Source: Bradyrhizobium ottawaense
Lineage (GTDB): Bacteria; Pseudomonadota; Alphaproteobacteria; Rhizobiales; Xanthobacteraceae
NCBI RefSeq assembly: GCF_002278135.3
Contig: NZ_CP029425.2
Coordinates: forward strand, 5,990,001 to 6,054,000
DNA length: 64,000 bases
Direction of reading: 5' to 3'
The notes under the pieces are model-generated. The model was not told the origin of the DNA. It made no database searches and was given only the letters and a program-made list of their open reading frames with translations. The position numbers and the translations under genes are program-made. This document shows, one piece after another, positions 18,570-25,939 of this stretch. Numbering within the stretch: the first letter of the stretch is position 1; each line of letters starts with the position of its first letter.

Positions 18570-19583
18570 ATGATGAGGAAAGTGGTTATCGCAGCGAGCG
18601 TCCTCGCTGCATCGACGGTTGTCGCATCCGCCGCGACGCTCGATACGGTGAAGAGCCGTGGCACGCTGGTGTGCGGCGTCAGCGCCGGCTTTGCCGGCTT
18701 CTCGGCGCCCGACTCGCAAGGCAATTACAAAGGTCTCGACGTCGATTATTGCCGCGCGCTCGCTGCTGGCGTGCTCGGTGATGCCAGCAAGGTGCGCTAC
18801 GTCTCGCTGACGGCGCAGAACCGCTTCACCGCCCTGCAATCGGGCGAGATCGACGTGCTCTACCGCAACTCGACGCAGACCTATCTGCGCGGTGTGACGC
18901 TGGGCCTGCGGCAGGGCCCGGTCAACTTCTACGACGGCCAGGGCTTTGTCGTGAAGAAGGACCTGGGCGTCAAGGACATCAAGGATCTCAAAGGCGCCAC
19001 CGTCTGCGTGGCTCAAGGTACCACGCACGAAGTCACGCTCGGCGATTACGGCCGCGCCAACGGCATCGACTGGAAGCCGCTGGTATTCGACCGCGTCGAC
19101 ACCATGTACCAGACCTTCTTCGGCGGCCGCTGTGATGCCATGACCCAGGACGCCTCCGCACTCGCCGGCGCCGTGACCACCGCGGCGCCGAACCCGGCCG
19201 ACTACGTCGTGCTGCCGCAGACGATCAGCAAGGAGCCGCTCGGGCCCTTCACCCGCAACGGCGACGAGGTCTGGAGCGACATCGTCACCTGGCTGCATTA
19301 CGGCCTGATCGAGGCCGAGGAGCTCGGCGTGACGCAGGCCAATGTCGACGAGATGGCGAAGTCGCAGACGCCCGCGATCCAGCGCCTGCTGGGCGCCTCC
19401 GGCGACCTCGGCTCGCGGCTCGGGCTCGACAACAAATGGCTGGTCACCGCGATCAAGGTCACCGGCAATTACGGCGAGATCTACGAGCGCAATGTCGGCA
19501 AAGCAAGCCCGCTCAAGCTGGACCGCGGCCTCAATGGCCTCTGGAGCAAGGGCGGCTTGATGTACGCGGTGCCGTTCAAGTAG
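18570..19583 (+). CDS. aapJ: AapJ-type amino acid ABC transporter substrate-binding protein
   Basis: Periplasmic receptor, 337 aa. An Ala/Val-rich signal peptide (MMRKVVIAASVLAASTVVASAA) is followed by a mature SBP_bac_3 domain opening LDTVKSRGTLVCGVSAGFAGFS, with the AapJ/BztA-like continuation GLDVDYCRALAAGVLGD and the C-terminal NGLWSKGGLMYAVPFK. GAGGGGAG lies just ahead of tandem ATGs at 18570 and 18573; I use the first. It matches the permeases AapQ/AapM encoded divergently. General AapJ proteins bind many L-amino acids, so the ligand is not predictable. Confidence 0.92.
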   Translation: MMRKVVIAASVLAASTVVASAATLDTVKSRGTLVCGVSAGFAGFSAPDSQGNYKGLDVDYCRALAAGVLGDASKVRYVSLTAQNRFTALQSGEIDVLYRNSTQTYLRGVTLGLRQGPVNFYDGQGFVVKKDLGVKDIKDLKGATVCVAQGTTHEVTLGDYGRANGIDWKPLVFDRVDTMYQTFFGGRCDAMTQDASALAGAVTTAAPNPADYVVLPQTISKEPLGPFTRNGDEVWSDIVTWLHYGLIEAEELGVTQANVDEMAKSQTPAIQRLLGASGDLGSRLGLDNKWLVTAIKVTGNYGEIYERNVGKASPLKLDRGLNGLWSKGGLMYAVPFK

Positions 19584-19589
19584 GGAGTT

Positions 19590-19731
19590 CACCTCTCCCC
19601 GCCTGCGGGGAGAGGTCGACCGCGCAGCGGTCGGGTGAGGGGGACTCTCCGCGAGTCCAACTCTCACCGTCCCCGCGGAGACTCCCCCCTCACCCCGCCC
19701 CTCTCCCCGCAAGCGGGGCGAGGGAGACGAG
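19590..19731. repeat. Palindromic intergenic repeat, family E copy 1
   Basis: It begins with an ACCTCTCCCCGC / GCGGGGAGAGGT hairpin (about 19590-19615), continues with CGACCGC / GCGGTCG, and ends with a matching CACCCCGCCCCTCTCCCCGCAAGCGGGGCGAGG block. GGGGGACTCTCCGCG pairs with CGCGGAGACTCCCCC in the middle. Built on GC-rich hairpins, it lies between aapJ and the racemase gene, possibly limiting read-through. Confidence 0.85.
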
Positions 19732-19738
19732 ACATCCC

Positions 19739-20377
19739 ATGCGCATCGCCCTGATCCACGCCCTCAAGCATTCCATCGCCCCGATCGAAGCCGCGTTTGC
19801 AAAAGCGTGGCCGGAGGCGCGGCTGATGAACCTGCTCGACGACAGCCTGTCGGCGGATCTTGCCCGGGACGGTGCGCTCAACGATGCCATGACCGATCGC
19901 TTCCTCGCACTCGGCGATTATGCGGCGGCGACCGGGGCGAACGGGATCCTGTTCACCTGCTCGGCCTTCGGCCCCTGTATCGAGGCGGTCGCACGCGCGC
20001 ATGCGCCGATGCCGGTGCTCAAGCCCAACGAAGCCATGATCGAGCGCGCGGCGACGATGGGCAGGCGCATCGGCCTGTTGTCCACTTTCCCCCCGACCCT
20101 TGTGTCGATGCCGCCGGAGTTTCCGGCCTCCGTCCAAATCGTGTCGAAGCTTGCCGAGGGCGCGCTGGCGGCGCTCGACCGCGGGGACCGCGCCACCCAC
20201 GACCGGCTGATCGTCGAAGCGTCAAAGGACCTGCGAGATTGCGACGTCATCGCGCTGGCGCAGTTCAGCATCGCAGCAACGGCACCGCTGGTCTCGGAAG
20301 CGACTGGCCGTCCCGTCGTGACCACGCCTGACAGCGCGGTCGACAAGCTGATGAAGCTGCTGAAAGCGAAGGCTTAG
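19739..20377 (+). CDS. Asp/Glu racemase-fold protein lacking the second catalytic cysteine
   Basis: A 212-aa member of the Asp/Glu/hydantoin racemase superfamily. The first catalytic cysteine is in LFTCSAFG (Cys74). At the second site, where racemases read like LGCAG after a DxI strand, this protein reads DVIALAQFS, placing Gln175 at the cysteine position; Cys168 and Cys80 are not at the standard spot. Two-cysteine enzymes racemise, while single-cysteine relatives include decarboxylases and isomerases. It follows the aap receptor and aminotransferase genes after a repeat, and overlaps the opposing TetR gene by 4 bases. Confidence 0.8.
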   Translation: MRIALIHALKHSIAPIEAAFAKAWPEARLMNLLDDSLSADLARDGALNDAMTDRFLALGDYAAATGANGILFTCSAFGPCIEAVARAHAPMPVLKPNEAMIERAATMGRRIGLLSTFPPTLVSMPPEFPASVQIVSKLAEGALAALDRGDRATHDRLIVEASKDLRDCDVIALAQFSIAATAPLVSEATGRPVVTTPDSAVDKLMKLLKAKA

Positions 20378-21021
20378 GCACCTGTCGCTTTCCGACGCCG
20401 CACGTCCTTGATGGCAGCGGCGAGCGCGGCCTTCGTTTCGCTGACGAAATCCTCGACCAGTTCCTCGCGGGTGGCATGCGCGGCCTCGCCGGTGAACAGG
20501 CCCTGCTCGGCCAGCATCACCACGCCGTGCAACGCCGCCCAGATCTTGAGCGCCTGGCGCTCGCGCAAATAGCCGACGGCGGGCACTTCCAGGGCTTCGA
20601 TCACGAGCGAAAAGGTCTCGCGCGTAGCCTCGTGCAGCTCGCTGCCCTTGGCGGCCCATGCCACCGTGCGGGACGCGAACATCAGGCGGTAGATGCCGTT
20701 CCGTCGCAATCCGAATTCGAGCATGGCCTGCGCCAGCCGCGACAGTTTAGATTGCGTTGACGGTTTCGCCATCGCCTCCCGAAAGATCGCGCTGAGCTGC
20801 CGGAATGCCTCCGCCGTCACCGCCGCGAGCAATGCCTCGCGATCGGCGAAATGCCGGTACGGCGCCGGCTGCGAGACGCCGAGCTGCTTCGCCAGCGCCT
20901 TGATGCTGATCGCCTCGGCACCGCCCTGCTCCGCCTCACGCAATGCGGCCTTGATCAGAGCATCGCGAAGGTCGCCATGATGGTAGGTGTTCGCAGGCTT
21001 GCGGGCGAGTTGTGAGCGCAT
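20374..21021 (-). CDS. TetR/AcrR-family transcriptional regulator (WHG-type C-terminal domain)
   Basis: A 215-aa repressor. The TetR helix-turn-helix spans residues about 15-62 with ALAKQLGVSQPAPYRHFADREALLAAV. The C-terminal half has the LMFASR and ALKIWAALHGVVMLAEQGLF features of the WHG/TetR_C_33 group. It is divergent from the ferredoxin-P450 genes and is most likely their repressor. It converges on the racemase gene with a 4-base overlap. The ligand is probably the P450 substrate, by inference. Confidence 0.9.
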   Translation of the reverse strand: MRSQLARKPANTYHHGDLRDALIKAALREAEQGGAEAISIKALAKQLGVSQPAPYRHFADREALLAAVTAEAFRQLSAIFREAMAKPSTQSKLSRLAQAMLEFGLRRNGIYRLMFASRTVAWAAKGSELHEATRETFSLVIEALEVPAVGYLRERQALKIWAALHGVVMLAEQGLFTGEAAHATREELVEDFVSETKAALAAAIKDVRRRKATGA

Positions 21022-21047
21022 GGTGTGGCGAACCTATAAGTTTGCGC

Positions 21048-21077
21048 TTGACAGGGAAAGCCTGCCGCGAATGTAAT
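21048..21077 (+). promoter_or_regulatory. Sigma-70-like promoter for the ferredoxin-P450 run
   Basis: A perfect -35 TTGACA (21048-21053) is followed after 18 bases by TGTAAT (21072-21077). It lies 100 bases upstream of the ferredoxin ATG, in the spacer shared with tetR. TAAGTT (21037-21042) and AACTTA (21085-21090) flank the promoter as an inverted pair, a possible looping operator. Confidence 0.5.
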
Positions 21078-21176
21078 AGCATATAACTTAAAGCCCACGG
21101 CAAATGCCGCGGACAAAAATCGACATGAGGAACGCGCCGCCCTGCGGGCCCCGCGCATACGACCGAGGATGCCGCC

Positions 21177-21386
21177 ATGACAGAGCGACTGAGGGTTCAC
21201 GTGGATCCCGACAAATGCCAGGGCCACGCGCGCTGCAAGGCACTCGCGCCGGAACTTTTCGAGCTGGACGAATACGGCAACGCCCACGAAGCCGGCGACG
21301 GCACGGTCCCGCCGGGACTCGAGGACAAGGCGTGGCTTGCCAAATCCAACTGCCCGGAAATCGCGATCGATGTGATCGAGGAGTAG
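21177..21386 (+). CDS. Small [3Fe-4S]-type ferredoxin with C-x2-H-x2-C motif
   Basis: A 69-aa single-cluster ferredoxin. Ligands are Cys14, Cys20 and Cys59, with His17 at the position of the usual second cysteine (CQGHARC), as in many ferredoxins that serve bacterial P450s. This predicts a 3Fe-4S cluster or one with unusual ligation. It is 57 bases upstream of a P450 gene on the same strand and is surely that enzyme's electron donor. No ferredoxin reductase is encoded nearby, so a reductase from elsewhere must feed it. Confidence 0.92.
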   Translation: MTERLRVHVDPDKCQGHARCKALAPELFELDEYGNAHEAGDGTVPPGLEDKAWLAKSNCPEIAIDVIEE

Positions 21387-21443
21387 TGCGGCCTCTGCCG
21401 CCCCGCGTCCTTTCAGCGAACACGAGCCAAGGGATTCCCTGCC

Positions 21444-22664
21444 ATGTCCGACGCCAGTCCGCCCGCCGCCCATCCGCCCGTCACCGACTGGGTCCATGAT
21501 TTCGACCATACCGATCCGCAATGGACGGAGGATCCCTTCCCGATCTGGGACGAGCTGCGCGCAGCGAGCCCGGTTGTGCACACCGAGCGTTTCCTCGGCT
21601 GCTACATGCCGACGACCTATGAGGCGGTACGCGAGATCGCCAACGACACCGAGCATTTCTCCTCGCGCCGCATCATCGTGCGCGACGTCCGTCCCGAGGT
21701 GGCGAGGAACGCCGCACCGCCGATCACTTCGGACCCCCCCGTGCACAAGCCGGCCAAGCAGCTGCTGCTGCCGCCTTTCACGCCGGACGCGATGAAGAAG
21801 CTGGAACCGCGGATGCGCGCGATCTGCAACGAGCTGATCGACGGCTTCATCGCCGATGGCAAGGTCGACGCCGCCGCACGCTACGCCAAATATATCCCGG
21901 TTCGGGCCATCGCCCACATGCTCGGCATCCCCGAGAGCGACAGCGATGTCTTCATCAACTGGATCCACATGATCCTCGAGCTGGGCATCAAGGACGAGAG
22001 CAAGCTGCTGCAGGCCGTGCAGGAGATGAGCGCCTATTTCAGGACGCATATCGAAGAGCGCAGATCGAGGCCGACCAGCGATCTCATCTCCTATCTGATG
22101 AACGCCAAGGACAAGGAAGGTCAGCCGCTGGAAGAGTCGCACGTGCTGGGCTCGCTGCGCCTGCTCCTGATCGCCGGCATCGACACCACCTGGAGCGCGA
22201 TCGGTTCCTCGCTCTGGCACCTCGCTAAGACGCCGGGCGATCGCGAACGGCTGATCGCCGAGCCAGGACTGATCCCGATCGCAGTTGAGGAGCTGCTGCG
22301 CGCCTATTCGCCGGTGACGATGGCCCGCGAGGTGGTCAAGGAGACCACGATCTCGGGCTGCCCGGTCAAGGCGGGCAACATGGTGCTGCTGTCCTTCCCG
22401 GCCGCAAATCGCGACCCCAAGATGTTTCCGGACGCTGACAAAGTCGTGATCGACCGTCGCGAAAACCGGCACGCCGCCTTCGGCCTCGGCATTCACCGCT
22501 GCGTCGGTTCCAACCTGGCGCGCATGGAGATGCAGGTTGCGCTGGAGGAATGGCTAAAACGCATTCCAGATTTCCGACTCGATCCGGCAGGCGCCGTGAC
22601 CTGGTCACAGGGCACGGTGCGGGGCCCCCGCCAGTTGCCATTCTTGCTCGGAAAGGCGATGTAG
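21444..22664 (+). CDS. Cytochrome P450 (bacterial class I, ferredoxin-dependent)
   Basis: A soluble 406-aa P450. The I-helix oxygen-activation motif is AGIDTTW (residues 244-250, Thr248/249), the ExxR pair is Glu283-Arg286, and the haem loop FGLGIHRCVG has the ligand Cys353. All key residues are present and the length is normal. It is paired with the 3Fe-4S ferredoxin upstream and a MHS-type MFS transporter 28 bases downstream. That order suggests uptake and hydroxylation of a small organic acid. The CYP family cannot be named by eye. Confidence 0.93.
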   Translation: MSDASPPAAHPPVTDWVHDFDHTDPQWTEDPFPIWDELRAASPVVHTERFLGCYMPTTYEAVREIANDTEHFSSRRIIVRDVRPEVARNAAPPITSDPPVHKPAKQLLLPPFTPDAMKKLEPRMRAICNELIDGFIADGKVDAAARYAKYIPVRAIAHMLGIPESDSDVFINWIHMILELGIKDESKLLQAVQEMSAYFRTHIEERRSRPTSDLISYLMNAKDKEGQPLEESHVLGSLRLLLIAGIDTTWSAIGSSLWHLAKTPGDRERLIAEPGLIPIAVEELLRAYSPVTMAREVVKETTISGCPVKAGNMVLLSFPAANRDPKMFPDADKVVIDRRENRHAAFGLGIHRCVGSNLARMEMQVALEEWLKRIPDFRLDPAGAVTWSQGTVRGPRQLPFLLGKAM

Positions 22665-22692
22665 GCCTTTCCAGACAACGGAGAGGCCGGGC

Positions 22693-24015
22693 ATGACCGA
22701 ACAAGCAATCGAGCCGGCCTCCGACTACATCGACATCGCCGACGCCAAGCGGCGGATCAAGGCAATCTTCATCGGCTCCATCGGCAATCTGGTCGAATGG
22801 TACGATTTCTACGCCTATACGGCGTTCGCGCTCTATTTCGCTCCCGCCTTCTTCCCTGGCAACGACCCCGTCGTGCAGCAATTGAACGTCGCCGTCGTCT
22901 TTGCGGCGACGTTCCTGATGCGCCCCCTGGGCGGCTGGTTCTTCGGCTATCTCGCCGACCATTTCGGACGGCGCATCTCGCTCACGCTCTCTGTCGTCTT
23001 CATGTGCTTCGGTTCGCTGATCATCGCGCTGACGCCGACCTATGCCACGATCGGATTCGCCGCGCCGGTCATCCTCGCGCTTGCACGCGTCATCGAGGGC
23101 CTGAGCCTCGGCGGCGAATATGGCGCCAGCGCCACCTATCTCCGCGAGGTCGCAGATCCCAGGCACCGCGGCTTCTATTCGAGCTTTCAATACGTCACCC
23201 TGATCGGCGGCCAGCTCACCGCGATCATCGTGCTGCTGCTCCTGCAAAAGGTCTTCCTCACCCCACAGGAGCTGAAGGACTGGGGGTGGCGTATCCCCTT
23301 CGCGATCGGCGCAGCGCTGGCGATCTTCGCAGCGGTGATGCGGCGCGGCCTGCACGAGACGGAGGCGTTCGAGGAAGCCAGGAAGGTGGTGAAGCCGACC
23401 GGCTCGATCACCAATTTGCTGCGTTATCCGCGCGAGCTGCTGCTGGTGGTCGGCCTCACCGCCGGTGGCACCGCAGCGTTCTACACCTTCACCACCTACA
23501 TGCAGACCTTCGTCAAGCTTTCGGTCGGGCTGACCGAGGACCAGACCACTTTCGTGATCTTCGGCACCTTGGTCTTCGCGACCATCCTCCAGCCGATCTA
23601 CGGCGCGATCTCCGACAAGATCGGGCGCAAGCCGCTGCTGATCTTCTTCGGTGTCGCCGGCACGCTCGCGACCGTACCGCTGTTGATGACGCTGAAGGAG
23701 ACCAAGTCGCCCTTCGTCGCGTTCGTCCTGATCTGCTGTGCCTGGCTGTTCGTCGCCGGTTACACCTCGATCAACGCCGTGGTGAAGGCCGAGCTGTTCC
23801 CGACCAATGTCCGCGCGCTCGGCGTCGGCCTGCCCTATGCCATCACGGTGTCGGTCTTCGGCGGCACCGCGCCGGCGATCGCGCTCTATTTCAAGAGCAT
23901 CGGGCACGAGGAATGGTTCTACTTCTACCTCAGCGGCATCATCTGCCTGTCCTTGATCATCTATGCTACCATGCGCGACACCAAGCACACTTCGGCAATG
24001 CATCGGCACGAGTAG
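22693..24015 (+). CDS. MFS transporter, metabolite:H+ symporter (MHS) family
   Basis: A 440-aa inner-membrane carrier with about 12 helices. The loop 2-3 motif is GGWFFGYLADHFGRR, and the family signature EGLSLGGEYGASATYLREVA occurs near residue 135; the second loop motif is GAISDKIGRKPLL. MHS relatives carry 2-oxoglutarate, citrate, proline/betaine, shikimate or phthalate-type acids with protons. It lies between the P450 and the molybdopterin-type gene with 28- and 3-base gaps, so it probably imports the substrate of this pathway. Confidence 0.92.
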   Translation: MTEQAIEPASDYIDIADAKRRIKAIFIGSIGNLVEWYDFYAYTAFALYFAPAFFPGNDPVVQQLNVAVVFAATFLMRPLGGWFFGYLADHFGRRISLTLSVVFMCFGSLIIALTPTYATIGFAAPVILALARVIEGLSLGGEYGASATYLREVADPRHRGFYSSFQYVTLIGGQLTAIIVLLLLQKVFLTPQELKDWGWRIPFAIGAALAIFAAVMRRGLHETEAFEEARKVVKPTGSITNLLRYPRELLLVVGLTAGGTAAFYTFTTYMQTFVKLSVGLTEDQTTFVIFGTLVFATILQPIYGAISDKIGRKPLLIFFGVAGTLATVPLLMTLKETKSPFVAFVLICCAWLFVAGYTSINAVVKAELFPTNVRALGVGLPYAITVSVFGGTAPAIALYFKSIGHEEWFYFYLSGIICLSLIIYATMRDTKHTSAMHRHE

Positions 24016-24018
24016 ACC

Positions 24019-24678
24019 ATGGCTGACGAGACGCCATCCGACAGCAAGCTGACGCGCACCAAGGAGAAATGGGCGCGCGAGGGCCGCTTCCTCACAGGGA
24101 AGATCACGCGGCCGGAGGACCAACGGCTGCCGCCCGGCCAGCACCTCACCAAGGACTGGCCTGTGCTCGATCTCGGAGTCGTGCCGCCGGTGTCACGCGA
24201 GCGCTGGCGGCTCGACGTCTACGGCGCGATCGAGAGCCCCGTGTTCTGGACCTTCGACGAATTCATCGCGCAGAAGCAGGCCCGGTTCACCTCCGACATC
24301 CATTGCGTCACCACCTGGTCGCGCTACGACAATGAGTGGGAAGGGCTTGCCACGCGTGATCTGCTCGCGGCCTGCCAGCCGCGCGAGGATGCACGCTTCG
24401 TGACGCTGCATTCCCATGACGGCTACACCACCAACCTCGCGCTGGAAGACTTTGCCGCCGAGGATGCGCTGCTCGCCCATAGCTGGTCCGGCCAGCCGCT
24501 GACGGAGGAGCATGGCGGCCCGGTGCGGCTGGTCGTGCCGCATCTCTATTTCTGGAAGAGCGCGAAATGGCTCCAGGCCATCGAATTCCTGACCGCGGAC
24601 GCGCCGGGCTTCTGGGAGGTCCGCGGCTATCATAGTCGCGGCGACCCCTGGGCCGAGCAACGCTATTCCGACGATTAG
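24019..24678 (+). CDS. Sulfite-oxidase-like molybdopterin-dependent oxidoreductase
   Basis: A 219-aa protein with the sulfite oxidase/YedY catalytic fold. The molybdenum-ligating cysteine is Cys96 in DIHCVTTWSRYDNEWEG. Later GGPVRLVVPHLYFWKSAKW and the closing FWEVRGYHSRGDPW are family hallmarks. There is no twin-arginine signal, no haem domain and no dimerisation domain, unlike MsrP (YedY) or SorA, so it seems to be a small cytoplasmic member. It starts 3 bases after the MFS gene. Its role in the cluster is unknown; reduction or oxidation of an S- or N-oxide is a guess. Confidence 0.88.
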   Translation: MADETPSDSKLTRTKEKWAREGRFLTGKITRPEDQRLPPGQHLTKDWPVLDLGVVPPVSRERWRLDVYGAIESPVFWTFDEFIAQKQARFTSDIHCVTTWSRYDNEWEGLATRDLLAACQPREDARFVTLHSHDGYTTNLALEDFAAEDALLAHSWSGQPLTEEHGGPVRLVVPHLYFWKSAKWLQAIEFLTADAPGFWEVRGYHSRGDPWAEQRYSDD

Positions 24679-24705
24679 AATTCAAGCAGGAACGAGGGGA
24701 AGCCC

Positions 24706-25929
24706 ATGTCGACGGAGCGCTTTCAGTTCACGGGCGAAGGCGGACATCAGCTTGCCGCCGCGCTGGAGTTGCCGGACGGCGAGCCCGCGGCCTACGCGCT
24801 GTTTGCGCACTGCTTCACTTGCGGCAAGGATACGCTCGCCGCCAAGCGCATCTCGGTCGCGCTGGCAGCCAAAGGCATCGCGGTGCTGCGCTTCGACTTC
24901 ACCGGGCTCGGCTCGAGCGAAGGCGATTTCGCCAATTCGACCTTTTCGTCCAACGTCGCCGATCTCGTCCGCGCAGCCGACCATCTGCGCAACGCCCGCA
25001 AGGCGCCGTCGCTCCTGATCGGCCACAGCCTCGGCGGCGCTGCGATCCTCGCGGCAGCCGGACATATCCCGGAAGCCAGGGCAGTTGTGACCATCGCGGC
25101 GCCATCCGATCCGGCGCACGTGACCGGCCTCTTCAGGGAGAATCTCGACAACATCCGCGCGCAGGGCGAGGTCGAGGTCTCGCTCGCAGGACGCCCGTTC
25201 CGGATCAAGCGCGAGTTCCTCGACGACATCGCCGAGCACGAGCTGATGAAGGACATCACGGGGCTGCACAAGGCGCTGCTGGTGATGCACTCGCCGGTCG
25301 ACGACACCGTCGGCATCGACAATGCGACCAAGATCTTCGTTGCGGCCAGGCACCCCAAGAGCTTCGTCTCGCTCGACCATGCCGATCATCTGCTCGCCAA
25401 GCCCGCCGACGCGCTCTATGCGGCCGATCTGATCGCGGCCTGGTCGAGCCGCTACATCGACACGGCAAAGCCCGCGAAGGCGATGGATCTGCCTGAGGCG
25501 CCGCGCCAGGTCGTGGTCCGGGAGACCCGCAAGAGCAAGTTCAACCAGATCATCAGCGTCGGCCCGCATCAGCTTGTGGCAGACGAGCCGGTGGCTGCCG
25601 GCGGCGAGGACGCCGGCCCCGGGCCCTACGATTTCCTGCTCGCCGGCTTGGGCGCGTGCACTTCCATGACCATGCGTCTCTATGCCGACCGCAAATCGCT
25701 GCCGCTCGACCGCGTCACCGTTACGCTGAAGCATTCGAAAATCTACGCCAAGGATTGCGCGGAGTGCGACACGCGCGAGGGCATGCTCGACCAGATCGAG
25801 CGCGACATCGCAATCGACGGCGCGCTGGATGCCGAGCAGCGCAAGAAGCTGATGGAGATCGCCGACAAGTGCCCGGTGCATCGGACACTGACCTCGGAGA
25901 TCCGCATCGTGACGAAGGCCGTGGGCTAG
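24706..25929 (+). CDS. Bifunctional alpha/beta-hydrolase / OsmC-family fusion protein
   Basis: A 407-aa two-domain protein. Residues 1-250 are an alpha/beta hydrolase with nucleophile Ser108 in GHSLGG, acid Asp199/200 in HSPVDDTV and His228 in DHADHLL. Residues 265-407 are an OsmC/YhfA domain with the peroxidatic and resolving cysteines Cys318 (LGACTSMTMRLYA) and Cys389 (DKCPVHRTL), plus an extra CAEC pair at 351-354. OsmC proteins reduce organic hydroperoxides, so the fusion may release and reduce a peroxide or thioester product. It ends the plus-strand P450 run. Confidence 0.9.
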   Translation: MSTERFQFTGEGGHQLAAALELPDGEPAAYALFAHCFTCGKDTLAAKRISVALAAKGIAVLRFDFTGLGSSEGDFANSTFSSNVADLVRAADHLRNARKAPSLLIGHSLGGAAILAAAGHIPEARAVVTIAAPSDPAHVTGLFRENLDNIRAQGEVEVSLAGRPFRIKREFLDDIAEHELMKDITGLHKALLVMHSPVDDTVGIDNATKIFVAARHPKSFVSLDHADHLLAKPADALYAADLIAAWSSRYIDTAKPAKAMDLPEAPRQVVVRETRKSKFNQIISVGPHQLVADEPVAAGGEDAGPGPYDFLLAGLGACTSMTMRLYADRKSLPLDRVTVTLKHSKIYAKDCAECDTREGMLDQIERDIAIDGALDAEQRKKLMEIADKCPVHRTLTSEIRIVTKAVG

Positions 25930-25939
25930 TGCGACTGCG

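Noticed and set aside
22366..24144. A 592-codon minus-strand frame opposite the MFS transporter gene
   Set aside because: Low-complexity Asp/Arg/Glu/Gly-rich sequence without any motif; the MFS protein on the other strand is clear.
24019..24678. Assignment of the molybdopterin protein as periplasmic MsrP (YedY)
   Set aside because: There is no twin-arginine signal and no MsrQ-like membrane partner next to it; a cytoplasmic small member is more likely.
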